This document shows positions 32,301 through 44,600 of a stretch of 64,000 nucleotides of DNA, in pieces. A program made the translations under genes and the position numbers. The first letter of the stretch is position 1, and the number at the start of each line of letters is the position of its first letter. Source of the DNA: Vombatus ursinus (taxonomy: Eukaryota > Chordata > Mammalia > Diprotodontia > Vombatidae); the NCBI RefSeq assembly GCF_900497805.2, contig NW_020947390.1, forward strand, positions 4,342,220-4,406,219, given 5' to 3'. A model generated the notes under the pieces. The model had not been told where the DNA came from, did no database searches, and saw nothing but the letters and a program-made list of their open reading frames with translations.

Positions 32301-34107
32301 TGGATACGTAATAATACCTTTCAGATGTATCATACTCACTCATATGTTAGCTGTCTGATCCTCTCTACAACCATGTGAGGGAGTCAAGGGAGGTTTTATT
32401 ATCCCCATTTTGCTAAGAAGAAAACTGAGGCTCACAGAGATGAAATGATTTGCCCAAGTCAGGATTCAAGTCTCGATCTCCTAGTTACAAATCCAGTGCT
32501 ATTACATTGATAGGATGTAAGCTTCAAGAGAATAAGGTCTGTTTTATTTTTGTCTTTGTATGCTCTGCACACGCACCTAGCATAGTGCCTATAATAAAGT
32601 CAATGCTTAATAAATATTTGTTGACTGACTCACTCTATATTAAGGTTCTTAATCTTTTTTTTGTGTCCTTTGGCAGTCTGGAGAAGCCAATGTGTCCCTT
32701 CTTAGAATAATGTTTCAAAATGCGTAAAACAAAATAGGATTAGTCCGTCAATAAACATTTATTAAGCACCTACTCCGTGCCAGGCATTCAAAGGAAACCA
32801 GTTATGCCGAAATAAAGACATGATTTTTTTTTTTTTTGCTGTCCAAGTTTACAGACTCCTGAAATCTGGTCTGTGAAATCCATGTTAAGAACCCCTGTAG
32901 TATTTCATACCTCACTAACGTTTATTTTTTAACTAAGAGCCCAAGATTTCTCTTTTCCTCGTGACTCCTCATAGCACCTTTGTTAGTACTCTGAATGTAG
33001 TACGTACTCAGCTAATACTGACTGGCTTAATTGAGTTTTGTAAATTTTTAAATAAAGTTATTAATCAGTTCCACTGGCCAGCAATATTTACATTGGCCCT
33101 GGTCACATTTTCTATTTTGGTACCTTTTCCTCTGTTCCCCTTCCACCCTTGTTTTTTGCTTCCTGGATCAATAGAAAAATCCAGCATCTTTCTGCAAACA
33201 CACATATGCCCATGAAAACTGAACACAAAGGGACCAGAAAGGAGCCATAATCATATATCCCATTCCATGTCTGCTGTCCTCCCTCCTGACTCTCATTAGT
33301 CCTGCTGCCTGATTCTCATTATATTCACTGCCTGAGTCTTGCTAGGTCTGCCCTGATTTCTTTCAGGTCAGTGTATTTGTTTTCATCTTTCCTGATTTCA
33401 TAAAGAAAAAAAAATCTTCAGCTTTTTCTTCCTCTACACAGCAAAAAGACTTCCTCAACCTTTCAGCTCAAACTGCTGCCTCCTTTCCCTTGCCTTTGTT
33501 TTTACTTAAAAAAAAAAAAGAAATCTGATTTCCCACAGCTGCAGAATCTGTTACTATCATAATGAAGACAGAAGCTACTGCCACCCTGAGAAGATAGGTC
33601 ACGAAGATAGGTCGCCTTTTATCAAAGCTTCAATAGCAAGAACCTGCAGACACTATGAATCATAGAATTATATAGAATTATAAAGAACCTGAGAGGTCAT
33701 CTGGTCCAACTACCTCATTTTAAAGGAAAGGAAACTGACTACAGGAGAGGAAAACTAACTTGTCTGACATCACTCTGCTAGTTAGAAGCAGTTTGGTAGT
33801 GGACTGAACGTTGTCTTCTGAGTCTTAGCTCTGACACTTTTGAGCTGTGTGATCCTAGGTGAGTGTTTTAACCTGGGATTCAGTTTCTTTCACTGCAAAC
33901 CAGGGATACTTGTATTATCTACCTCTTTTTGTGAGGAAAACATCTTGCCAACTTTAAAATAAGATCTCAGTAAGATCTATGAGTGGCACAGATTGGAATT
34001 AGAACCCAAGACTTCAGATCTGATGCTTTTTTCACCATGCTAGGCTGATTTTGTTTAGGACTCACCTATAGACTTCAGCAATAAATATGCATTTATTTAC
34101 TGAATTT

Positions 34108-34598
34108 GAATGTGGGACTGTGAATCCCTACTGTGTCCATTCTTTTCTTTCTCTTTTCCTTCTAGGGAAAACAAACAAAGTCCATTAGACCTGACTTTAA
34201 AGGACATCTGTACCTTTAGAATTTATTACTGAAGTTGGGTGACTTCCTTTTTCTGAAGTTGTGTTTAAAGAGTCTTTTAATTTTTTTTGTTTGTTTTGGA
34301 CTTCATGACAAAAAATGGCTAGTTTGATGGGCTTTTCCCTTTTTCATCCTTTTGGCTGGTTGTGATAAAGATACAGTTCTTGTTCTTGATTGTTGATGTC
34401 AAATGTATTTCTAATGCCTCCTGGGACCCTTGTTATTTTTGAAAATGTGAGTTCTTGTGTTTTTTGCAGTGTAGTTTTTAAAAATTCTAAAGGTATGGAT
34501 GTCCTTTAAAGTCAGGTCTAATGGACTTTGTTTGTTTCCCCTAGAAGGAAAAGAGAAAGAAAAGAATGGACATAGCAGGGATTCACAGTCCCACATTC
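34108..34598. repeat. Long inverted repeat: 115-bp arms, 261-bp spacer
   Basis: The left arm is 34108-34222 and the right arm 34484-34598. The reverse complement of the right arm matches the left over all 115 positions without gaps, with five differences (at left-arm positions near 34130, 34133, 34167 and the pair 34209-34210), all transitions. The spacer shows no reading frame or known repeat. There are no obvious transposon termini or flanking duplications, so this is either an inverted duplication or an unknown foldback element. A transcript through it would fold into a near-perfect hairpin. Confidence 0.95.
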
Positions 34599-34599
34599 C

Positions 34600-35465
34600 A
34601 GACTGATTATCATGCAGAGTTTTAATTAGGAAAATAAACCCAGCTGTGTTTTCAGATTGTTAAGCAACATTTGGCAAATATTTGTGGTTTAAAAAAATAA
34701 AAATCCTCCCATCTTTTTAGATTTGTTAACCCAATGACTTTTAACCCAGGGGCACAATTCCTTTACTTCTAAATCGATAGCTGGTTTTCAGAATCTTCAG
34801 AGGCTTAGGGTCAGGGACATTTCTAGAATAATGCAAATGGAATAGCAATTGCTACAATTCTAGAATAGCAATTGCTCAAGCCTTGAGCATTTATAGGGTC
34901 TGCCTTTCGGGGAAGGGGTGCTGTTGGATGACTTGGGAAGGTAGCTAGTGGGATGAAGCAGGGTATATTCTGGTTCAGGCTTCAGAGCCAATTGTTAAAT
35001 TTTCAATGTGAACCTGTACACCTTGATCATCAGCAAATACTATAAATTAGGGCTTGATGTATTATTTTGTTGATGGCCTAGACTTAAGAAAGTGATGGAA
35101 AAAATATTAATGACATAAATTAAACTTTTGTGTATAGAGCACACTTTCTGTCTCCCCCCTGGTTGTTTAAACATTTACCAGTATACCCCTAATGAAGGTA
35201 AGTCAGGTGGTACTAAAAGACTGGAGGCTTATATACATAGTCAATCCATGGATTCCCATAATGCCACAACCAAGAGAAAACCTTTCCCCACTTTCAAACA
35301 AACCACTCTGTGATGCTATAAAGTTACATGTCTGTTTTGTGACTTCCTTTTCCTTATCAAGGCAACCCTGTAGATTCATGTTAACCTGGTTTCACCTAGG
35401 AATTTTACCTGTGAAGGAAAGTATACAGAACCCCCTTGGGGAGGGATCCTTCCTATGGTATTTTA
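34600..35465. other. Unrecognised intergenic sequence
   Basis: There is no repeat or gene that I can support. A short local duplication places AATAGCAATTGCT at about 34841 and again at 34863. The 118-codon frame at 35192-35548 has no recognisable domain and its end overlaps an L2 tail. Confidence 0.4.
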
Positions 35466-35675
35466 TATTATTTAAAGCAACCTTCTGCAGAAAGCCTTCC
35501 TTCTGCTTTGTATGTGCCTTTTTATTTATGTATTGTCTTCCTGATTAATATGTTAGCTCCTTGAGGGCAAAGACTATTTTTGTGTTTTTGCCATACTTTA
35601 TATCCTTCTTGTTTAATACTTTTTACTAGTATATAATAAGTGTGCACATTAATAAATGCTTGTTCGTTGACTGAT
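35465..35675 (+). mobile_element. L2 3' end
   Basis: CAGAAAGCCTTCCTTCTGCT, TAGCTCCTTGAGGGCAAAGA and TTAATAAATGCTTGTTCGTT occur in L2 order. Confidence 0.75.
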
Positions 35676-36046
35676 CTCTTTACTGTGCATGATGTCCTTA
35701 AGTTGTAAAGGATCACTCACACCAATAGCATGGACTGCCTAGTTGACCCTTGTAATCTCCATGGATAGTTTGTGATGGAGTTACTTACAAACACCCAAGC
35801 CTTTGGGGGCTGGGCGTAGGTCATTCAATCTGGTGTCACCCTTACCTATAACTTTTGTTGTTCTGTGCATTCCACAAAATGGCATTGACAATGCCATTTT
35901 CCAGGATAAAGGCCATTAGGACATACATATTTATTGAAAGAAATTTGTGGTGAACATAGTTATCCATGTAATAATAATGAATTATTGCATAAATTATGAA
36001 ATTATTAAGAACCATTGACCTGGAATCTAACTAATTACCTGTAATG

Positions 36047-36241
36047 CAGTGATATCAAACTCAAAGAGAGATGTGGGCCACTAATTCCCACATAAGCATC
36101 CTTATGGGCTGTTTTAAAGTATAATTTTATCTGTTTTATTGCACTTTTAAAAATATTCCCCAATTAGATTTTATGCTGATTCCCAGCACTTGGGTGTGTT
36201 GCTGCTCCAAATGCAGCTCACAGGCCTTGAATTTGACATGT
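36047..36241. mobile_element. hAT-type MITE, second family
   Basis: The left end CAGTGATATCAAACTCA and the right end TTGAATTTGACATGTA are imperfect inverted copies. Internal words GTGGGCCACTAATTCCCAC and GCAGCTCACAGGCC are typical of this non-coding hAT family. Target duplications are not clear. Confidence 0.65.
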
Positions 36242-36479
36242 AAAACAAGTTCTTAAAATGTGTATTTTAATTTTTTCTGAACCCAATACCATCACGACCC
36301 CCAAGCTCTATGATATTATTGTGGATCATAACACCATACATGCCTGAGTAGTTGATTTTTCATTTGCTGTGGCTATAAAAATTAGCCCTGGGTGACCTAT
36401 CTTTGTAGTGAAGAGCTTTCTCCAAAATTAGGCCAGTTTTCTTCCAGTAGATTTATGAATTTTATGCAGGCCTATCTCA

Positions 36480-36660
36480 ATGGCAGTGTGGTGCAGTAGA
36501 AAGGGTAGTGACTTTGGAGTTAGAAGATTTGAGTTCAAACCCCACTTCTCATACTTATTAACAAGTGCGACTTTGGGTAAGTAATTGAATTTCTCCTCAG
36601 TGTAAGATGAAGAAAGTTGGACTAACTGACTTCTAAGGTCCTTTTTAACTCTAGATTTTT
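36480..36660 (+). mobile_element. MIR3-like SINE
   Basis: GAGTTCAAACCCCACTTC (B box), GCGACTTTGGGTAAGTAATT, then CTAACTGACTTCTAAGGTCC. A reverse SINE follows directly. Confidence 0.7.
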
Positions 36661-36909
36661 GATTTTTGTTGTTGTTCAGTCATTTCAGTCATGTTCTACT
36701 TGTCATGATCCCATTTGGGGTTTTCTTGGCAAAAATACTAGGGTGGTTTGACATTTCCTTCTCTAGGTCATTTTACAGACAAGGACACTGAGGCAAACAG
36801 GTTAAATGACTTGCCGAGGGTGGGTAATATCTGAGGGCGGATTTGAACTCATGTTTACTTGACTCTAGGCCTGGCACACTATCCACTGAGCTACTACCTA
36901 GCTGCCCCA
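36660..36909 (-). mobile_element. Full-length tRNA-derived marsupial SINE, reverse
   Basis: It starts with GTTGTTGTTCAGTCATTTCA and passes through GGGTTTTCTTGGCAAAAATA and GGATTTGAACTCATG. It ends at ACTACCTAGCTGCCC. Confidence 0.85.
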
Positions 36910-36957
36910 ATTTCTGATGCTATGATCTTTTCCATCTTGGCAGAATGTGCTAGAGTT

Positions 36958-37150
36958 CACATTCTGCTGTATGGTATAGGCAAAAGGATTGTGCATTTGG
37001 TCTCAGGGGACCTGGGTTTGAATTTTGATTGCCACTTACTATTTTTGTGATCTTAGGCAAGTCACTTAACTTCTCTGAGCCTCAATTGCTTCATCCGTAA
37101 AATGAGGGGGATGGCCTCTGAAGTTCCTTCCAGGTCTAAATCTAGGATAA
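36958..37150 (+). mobile_element. MIR-family SINE
   Basis: CTGGGTTTGAATTTTGATTG, GTGATCTTAGGCAAGTCACT and GGCCTCTGAAGTTCCTTCCA occur in order. Confidence 0.7.
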
Positions 37151-37579
37151 GATTCAAAGTCAACCCTGTACCATAATAGGACAATAGAATAGGACTTGGC
37201 TGGAGGTGGAATCCAACACAACTTAATTTAAAAAAAAATGCTAATGAGCAGTGTGTAGCCTTGTTGATGAAAAGTAGAAACAGGAGCAAAATGTATGAAG
37301 CAGCCAATTTTAGATATTATAATTGTACTCTGCGATATGTCTTTGTTACCACTCTTCAGGTCTTATCATGTTTTTGGTTCCAAGAGAAAACAAAGAATCA
37401 TACAACTGAAAAGGTTCTCCAAGGATCTTCTATTCTAGAAAACAACAGTCTGTAAGAAGAAATGAATTAAAAATTTCTACCTCAATTTAATCCAATTCAA
37501 CAAATAATTTACTAAGTGCCCATTTTTGCTGGATACTGTACTAGGACCTGAAAAAGTAAAAACATGAGATATAATTTGG

Positions 37580-40130
37580 CTCCTTTACCTAAGGACCTTA
37601 TAAGCTAATTGGGAGTTGGAGCAGATAAAATTTTCATAGAAGCTGATAGGAGAAATGCACAGAACAATTTCTATGAAAAGCCTGAGAGTCTTGGGGAGTT
37701 TGTAGAGGGATTCCAGAAGGATGAGGAGGGAAGGCTTCATGGCACATGAGATGGACTTCACAGGTACAGATCCCTTCCAGTCATAGAGTATAACTGGGAA
37801 ATACATAGAGGTTGAAGAAAATGAATAATTTTGAGTTAATCCAATTCTTTGAGATTTTAGAATACATGAAGGGTAATAAGACTAAAAAGATGGGAGTCAT
37901 GAGGTTATTGACTATCAGGATCCTTAAATATTATCCTGCAGGTAAGAAGGAACCAATGAAAGAATTCTGGGTTTGTAGCCAGAGGACCCAGATTTGAATT
38001 CTGGTCTCTGCCACTTCCTACTTTTATAACTTTGATCAAGCTACTTATACCTCAGTTTACCTTTCTGTAAAAATAAGTTGTACTAAATGTCTCCTTAAGT
38101 CCTTTTCATCATTAAATCTATGAAAGTTTTTGAGTAGTGATGTGACATGATCTTACATAATTATTTTTACATGGAAGGATGATTTAAGAGAAGAGGATGT
38201 AGACTTTGGGAGATGGGTTTGTGGACTAGGTGAGAGGTAATGAGGGCTTGAGTTGGACTGGTATCAGTGGAAGCAGAAAAGAGCAGATGGATGCTAGAGA
38301 TATTTTGCAGGTTAGATCTCTAAGACTTGGCAACAGATCAGTTGTTGGCAGTGGGATCTTTGTGTAGGGAGTGGGGAAAAACACTTGAACCAATGATAGC
38401 ACCAAAAGCGTGAGGGATGGGTAAAGTGATCACATAACTAGGGAAATTACAAGAAGAGTCAGGTTATTACATTAACTGCATCTCTTATATACAACTTCTC
38501 TCCACTCACAGTCACCATCTTAGTACAGACCCTTATCACCTCTTACTGGGACTATTGCATTTACCTGCTGGTTGGCCTCCCTGTCTCACATCTCTCTCTG
38601 CTCCAGTCCTTCTTCCACTCAGTTGCCAAGGTGATTTTCCTAAGGCATAAGTTTGAGTATGTCGTACCCCAATTCAGTCAATTCCAGTAGCTCCTGTATT
38701 GCCTACAGGGTCAAATACAAAATCTTCCCTTTGGAATTTTTAGCCTTTTACAACCTAGTCCCCTCCCATCTTTCCTATCTCTTTATACGTTACTTCCTAC
38801 CATGTACTCTTCAATCCAGTGACTGGCCTCTTTGCTGTTCCATGAAGAACACATTCCATCTCTTGGCTCTGGGCATTTTTTCAGGCTGTTCCCTTTGCCT
38901 GAAATGCTCTTTCTCCTCATCGCTGATTACTGGCTTCCCTAGCTTTCTTTCAGTCACAAGTAAAACCCCATCTTTTACAGGAAGCCTTTCCAAACCCCTC
39001 TTCTAAACCCAACTGATTCTAGTACCTTTCCTCCCAATTATTTTCTATTTATTCTTCATGTTGCTTATTTTTACACACTTATTTACTTGTTGACTCCCCC
39101 ATTAGACCATGAGTTCCTGGAAGTCAGGGACTGTCTTTTGCCTTGTCTTAGTACCTGAAACATAGGTACTTAACAAATGTTTGCTGACTGTTCTTTACAC
39201 TGGGTGCTCCATTTCCTGACTTTTCACTGGCTGTCCTCTATGACTTCAATGCTCTTTCTCCTCACCTCCACTTAAATCTCCCCTTTTGCAAAACATTCTT
39301 CCTGGATCCCAACCTGTTCCCTACCCTCCCTCTGCCTTTTTTTTTAAAAAAAAAAAAACCTTCCATCTACATTCTCTCCATATATTTTGTATGCATATAA
39401 TTATTTATATGTTGTCTCCCCCTGTTAGAATATGAGCTCTTTGAGGACAGGGACTAACTTTTTTCCTTTGTAAACCTAGCACTTAGGACAGTGCCTGACA
39501 TGTAGAAAATATTGAATAAATGCTTATTAAGTAACTGACTAGGGACAAAAACTGAGTTAAATGTTAGACATTTTGAGTTTGAAGAACCAAAGTGAGACAT
39601 CTTAGTGGAACTATCTAATAGGCAATTGGAGATGTAAGATTGGAACTTAAACGGTAAAGTTGGTGTTAGAGAAATAGATTTTGAAGCCATTTGTATAGGA
39701 GTAATCATTGGCACCATGGGAATGGACAAAAAATATTGAAGAAAGAGAATGGAGTCGAGGACTCCTCGTCTGACAACTGTCAAGGACTAAATCTTTTTGA
39801 TGATAAGACTCCTCTTCTCCTCACAGATGGAGGAGGAATAATTAGTGGAAGAAACCAAGAAGGGGTCATCAGAGAGACAGCAATTTTAAGGAAGAGTATG
39901 ACAAAGAAGCCAAGGAAAAGTAAAGAATCAGCAACAAAGAACAAGTATTTGGTAGAATGAAAGCGTCTTGATGGCAGGGATTTTTTTTGTTTATTTTTGT
40001 AGGTCCAACATCCTGTACAGTGCCTAGCACATGGTAGTTACTCAATAAATGCTTGATGAAGTGTTGAAATAGCAAGAAGAAAAGGCACTTGTCATCAGTG
40101 TCAAATATTGAAGAAAGGTCAAGGGGCAGC
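37580..40130 (+). repeat. Third copy of repeat family A, split by L2 insertions
   Basis: The left part (37580-38465) has GTGATGTGACATGATCTTAC, GGTGAGAGGTAATGAGGGCT and AGACTTGGCAACAGATCAG. The right part (39536-40130) resumes with AATGTTAGACATTTTGAG, TCTAATAGGCAATTGGAG and TTTGAAGCCATTTGTATAGG, the order seen at 19400-19600. A MIR piece lies at about 37960-38130, and L2 pieces fill 38480-39535. Confidence 0.6.
38480..39535 (+). mobile_element. Two L2 3' parts in tandem
   Basis: 38480-39195 runs from ACTGGGACTATTGCATTTAC through CTCCTGTATTGCCTACAGGG and GGCTGTTCCCTTTGCCTGAA to CTTAACAAATGTTTGCTGAC. 39196-39535 repeats the last third (GAGCTCTTTGAGGACAGGGA). Both are non-coding. Confidence 0.8.
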
Positions 40131-40199
40131 ATAAAGCTTGTCCTGAATACAAATAAGTAACAAAAAAACTAAGAAACTTTCTCCACCATTGGTTTTTCT

Positions 40200-40440
40200 A
40201 TTACCAGAAAGAGAGCTAGATTTGAGAATCAGAAGATTTGGGTTCAGATACTGGTTTTGCTATTTACTAGTGTTATGATCACTGGGGAGAAGTCACTTAA
40301 CTACTTTGAGGATCAGTATCCTCATCTGTAAATTAGGAATAATAATTTTTGCTCTGTCCACCTTACAATGTTGTGGGGAAGGTGTTTTACGAGCTGTAAA
40401 ATGCCAAGAAATTGCAAACTATTGTTATTATAGTAATTGC
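40200..40440 (+). mobile_element. MIR, sense
   Basis: TTTGGGTTCAGATACTGG, GAAGTCACTTAACTACTTTG, TCCTCATCTGTAAATTAGGA and a TTGTTATTATAG end. Confidence 0.7.
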
Positions 40441-41029
40441 AAGTTAGCTTTTTCTATGACGAGATGTTTTCAAACAATGTTTCTGTGGACGTTAGTGGAG
40501 TTTCATGCTACTGGTTATTTTGTAACTGTGGGGAAAACCACAGAAATTTCTGGTGGGAAGAAGCTGTGTTATTATTTCTAAATTGTCAGGCAAGTTTCTC
40601 TGACCAAAGAATTTTTGTTTGTTTCTAGCACAAGTGGAAAATACAATTCTTATTTACATTATTTGGGTATATCCTAAGTCTTAATTAAAGGCCAGTCAGT
40701 TTGCTTAGTGACCATTTTCATGTTCAAAAATATTGTTAGGAGCCTGCTTAATTAGACCTTCCTGGCAATTTTCAACTGATAACCTGTTACCTTTTCGCTT
40801 TTTTTAGCTGTTTGGTTTTGGGGGGAGGAGAAGATGGGTGATGCATTGTTTTCCCTTTCAGTTTGAGCCACAATAATACATCTTGGAAAAGAAGATAGCA
40901 ATGGTTCCTGCCAACGGATCAAGGAGGTAGCTTTCTATTGTTAACAGGGTAGGCTCTCTTCCTTAAAAACTAGTTTATCCCTTGAAAATGGGCACACATC
41001 TACTGGACCTTAAATTTTGTCTAGAGGAA

Positions 41030-41280
41030 GGAAACAAGCATTTATTAAACACCAACTATGTGCAAGGCATAGCACTTCACAAATATTAGCTCATTTGATC
41101 CTCAGAACAACTCTGGGAGGTAGATGCTATTAATACCCCCATTATATAGTTAGGGAAACTGAGGTAAATAGAGGTTAAGTGACTTGCCCAGAATTACGAA
41201 GCTAATAAATGTCAAGGGGTTATCAGCTCTTCCTGACTCTAAGCCTAGCACTCTATCCAGTATGGTACCTTGCTACTTCC
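41030..41280 (-). mobile_element. MIR, reverse
   Basis: ACAACTCTGGGAGGTAGATG, TAAGTGACTTGCCCAGAATT and a head near CACTCTATCCAGTATGGTAC. A further reverse MIR piece lies at 41555-41720. Confidence 0.75.
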
Positions 41281-41941
41281 TCTAGGAGTATACTGGTTAC
41301 ATAGTAATGATTACTAACTAGGAATTTCCTAAGAGATATGCTAGTAAACACTGTATGAAACAGAGGCTGGACTCATGAGAAGGTAAGAATGGGACTTTGG
41401 AATGGTCCAAGTCAACTTATGCTTGAGAAGGCAGCATTGGGTAAGAAGTAAGAGGATGCCAATAGGGTATTCTTTCACGTTTTCTGTGGAGATCTTCTAG
41501 GCCCAACACCCAAGATATCCACAGGGACATACACAATATAGTTAATGATGATGATCATCATCATAATTGGCATTTATATAGTGCTTTAAGATTTGCAAAA
41601 TACTTTACATATATTATTTATTTCATCCTCACAACAGCTCTGTAAGTTTGATACTAATGGTATTATTACCCCGATTTTAAAGATAAGAAAACAGAATGGG
41701 GGAAATTAAATGGTTTCATGGCAAATATGAAACAAACAGGGAAAACTATCCAGGAACAATAGATTTCTGAAATTATGTTGCTTTATCACACAGAACACTC
41801 ACCTGATTTTCTCTCTCTCTTTTTTTTTCTGTTCTTCAAGACAATTAGCTCTGTAATCACACCATAGCAGGCCAATCTAGAAAACCAGTTAAAAAATCTT
41901 GTTTCTCTTTATCTTTATCTGCTTGCTGTGGGGTCACAGAG

Positions 41942-41949
41942 TGTCCATG

Positions 41950-41995
<46 letters not shown>

Positions 41996-42035
41996 CAGAG
42001 GGAGAGAGATGGAGAGAATGGAGAGACAGAAATAG
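41942..42035. repeat. (GA)n microsatellite
   Basis: GAGAGA and GAGAAA variants with interruptions. The open frames here are repeat translations. Confidence 0.95.
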
Positions 42036-42334
42036 AGACAGAGATTCCATTGGTTTGTGCTTTTTGTGTGCATACTCAGTTCCAGTTCAGGAGACAATTA
42101 AAAGGTTTTTATTTACCATGTAGTAAGCAGATTAGAAATAGTTGCAGAACACCTGAGCATGCTTTGAATTGAAGACAGGGCCCCTTCATTACAAGTCATC
42201 AAGCTTTTGCAAATTCCTCCCCCTCCCCCCATACATGGGTCATCAACAGGCAGACTACATTGCACACACTCTTAGGACTGGGCCCCCATTGGCCAGTCCC
42301 CTGTTGTATTATTAAAGATAAGATTGGAAAAAGC

Positions 42335-43012
42335 ACAGAATGATAACTCTTACCTGGATTATTACAATATTTTTCTCTCTACCTCAAATATCTCCCCTCT
42401 CAAATCCATCCTCTGTAGAGCTGCCAAAGTAATTACTCCTAAAGCACAGGTCTGACTACATCACTCCTCTGTTCAATAAACTTCAGTTGTTCCCTACTAC
42501 CTATGGAATTAAACACAAACTCCTACATTAGCTACTCAAAGCTCTTCACAACCTGACTCTGATCTACCTTTTGAGGTCCATCATCATTGCTCTTCCTCTT
42601 GTACTCTTAAATTTAGACAAATTAGCATTTTTATTGTTCCTTACATGTAATAATCCACCTTTTGTCTCCATGCTTTCATATAGGCCTGGAATACATTCCC
42701 TCCCTACTTCCATGTCTTAGAATCCCTAATTTCTCTCCAAACTTGGCTCAAATGGCCCATCTGGCTTGAAGCTCTTTTTTTTTTTTTTTAATGAAAGCCC
42801 TAGCTGCTAGTGCCCATGTCTCCACCTTCAAATCTCACTTACTTTTGAGAAAGTCTTGCTGTCTTTTGCTGATCACACTTTGCTTTTCTAGATGATCAAT
42901 AAATATCCTTTTAAAAATGCTCCTTTTTTAAAAAAATCAGGAGGATCCAGCAGTTAGCACAGTGTCTGGTATGTAGTAGATACTTAATAAATGTTTATTG
43001 AATTATTGAATA
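42335..43012 (+). mobile_element. L2 LINE 3' part
   Basis: TTACCTGGATTATTACAATA, AGAGCTGCCAAAGTAATTAC, AACTTCAGTTGTTCCCTACT and an end at ACTTAATAAATGTTTATTGA. A small CR1-like piece intrudes near 42840-42910. Confidence 0.75.
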
Positions 43013-43016
43013 GAAT

Positions 43017-44600
43017 TGATTGACCTACTATGGATACTTTCCAACGTATCAATATCATTCCTAAGAGGTGGCACGCAGAATAAAGCAGAATACAGGTGTG
43101 GTCTGATCAGAACACAGTACAGCACAACTATCACTTCTCTCATCCTTGGAAACAGTCTTTCTTAATGTAACCTAATGGTTTCCTGGATGCCATAATCACA
43201 GTATTGACTCATGTTGAGATTTCAGACTACCCAAATTCCCAGAGTGGTTTCAGATGAATTGCTGTCTAGTAATATTTTTCCCATCGTATACTTTCAAAAT
43301 TCATTTTTTTTGTAATCCAATTGAAGATTTTGCATGCATCCTAATAACAGTTCATCTTGGTACATTCATCCTAATGCTCTATCAAGAGCAGCTATGTGGT
43401 ATAGTGGATAGAGTGCCAGGCCTGAAGTCAGGAAGACTCATCTTCCTGAGTTCAAATCTGACCTCAGACACTTACTGGCTGTGTGTCCCTGGGCAAATCA
43501 CTTAACACTGTTGGCCTCAGTTTCCTCGTCTGTCAAATGAGCCAGAGAAGGAAATGGCAAACCACTCCAGTATCTTTGCCAAAAAAACCCCAAAATGGGG
43601 TCACAAATAGTCAGACATGACTGAAATGACTGAACAACAACAACAACATTATATCATGGCAAGATTTTGTTGTTTTTGCTGGACTCTTGACTATACCATT
43701 CAATGTGTTCAATCTCCCAGCTTTATGCCATCTGTGCATTTCATAAGCATTCCCTTTGAACCTTTATCAAATCAATAATAAAACATGTTAATAGCACTAG
43801 ACCAAGTTAAAAATCCCTGAGACATTCCAGTGGAGACTACAACATTAATGACCACTCTGAGTCTGGCTATTTAACCTGTTCCAAATCCTCCTTATTGTAC
43901 TCTCCCTTAGCCCACATCTCACCATCTTGTCTACAAGAATAGCATGAGAAATGCTGTAAATGCTTTGTTAAAACCTAGGTAAACTCTTTCTACAATATTT
44001 CGCTGACCTACTGGTCTGTTGACCGCTAGTTAATCTGGCATGACTTGTTTTTGAGAAAGTCTTGCTGTCCCTTTGTGTTTACCATTTTCTTTTCTAGATG
44101 ATCAATAAACATCACTTTAATAATACTTTATCCTTCTTTAAAAAAAATCATGACATTTGCCACTCTCAAATGCTCCCTTTCTTCATGATCTTTCTCCATG
44201 ACAGTAGCTCAGCAATCACATCTGCTAGTTATTTCAGTTCTTTGGACTATGTATAATTTTCTTGGGCCAGGTGACTTGTACTGATCCCTGGTTACTGTCT
44301 TCTCATTTATCTCAGCTATCCATTCCTCATTAACCATTATGGTCCTGTTCTTTTTGGTTCAAAGATTATTCTGTGTGAGAGAGAAAATGGAAGCAAAATA
44401 AAACTCAAGCAATGTCCCTTTCTCTCCGTCCACCCTGAGACATGCCTGCTCTCCTTTTTTGATCTTGCTTTTTCCTCTAATATAGCTTTTTTTTTTTAAA
44501 AAAAAAAACACCTTTTTGGGGGGGTTATCATTCTTTTCCTTCCCCATCAGCCTCTGATTGTTTTGGAGCTTACCGTTCTTGATGCTGTTCTCCTGCTGTC
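43017..44600 (-). mobile_element. L3/CR1 LINE, reverse, with a SINE inserted
   Basis: Antisense L3 words GGTGTGGTCTGATCAGAACA, ACATTCCAGTGGAGACTACA, TTAATCTGGCATGACTTGTT, CAGCAATCACATCTGCTAGT and GGGCCAGGTGACTTGTACTG occur in the same order as at 15275-17610. The SINE at 43383-43648 splits it. Confidence 0.75.
43383..43648 (+). mobile_element. Full-length tRNA-derived marsupial SINE inside L3
   Basis: AGTGGATAGAGTGCCAGGCC (A-box region), GAGTTCAAATCTGACCTCAG (B box), CAAACCACTCCAGTATCTTT and an ACTGAACAACAACAACAAC tail. It is the best-preserved copy in the window. Confidence 0.9.

Noticed and set aside
41544-41565. Palindrome of GATGAT/ATCATC
   Set aside because: It arises from adjoining ATG and ATC trinucleotide runs next to a MIR end, with low information content.
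43383-43648. tRNA-like A and B boxes
   Set aside because: They belong to the heads of tRNA-derived SINEs repeated many times in the window, not to tRNA genes.
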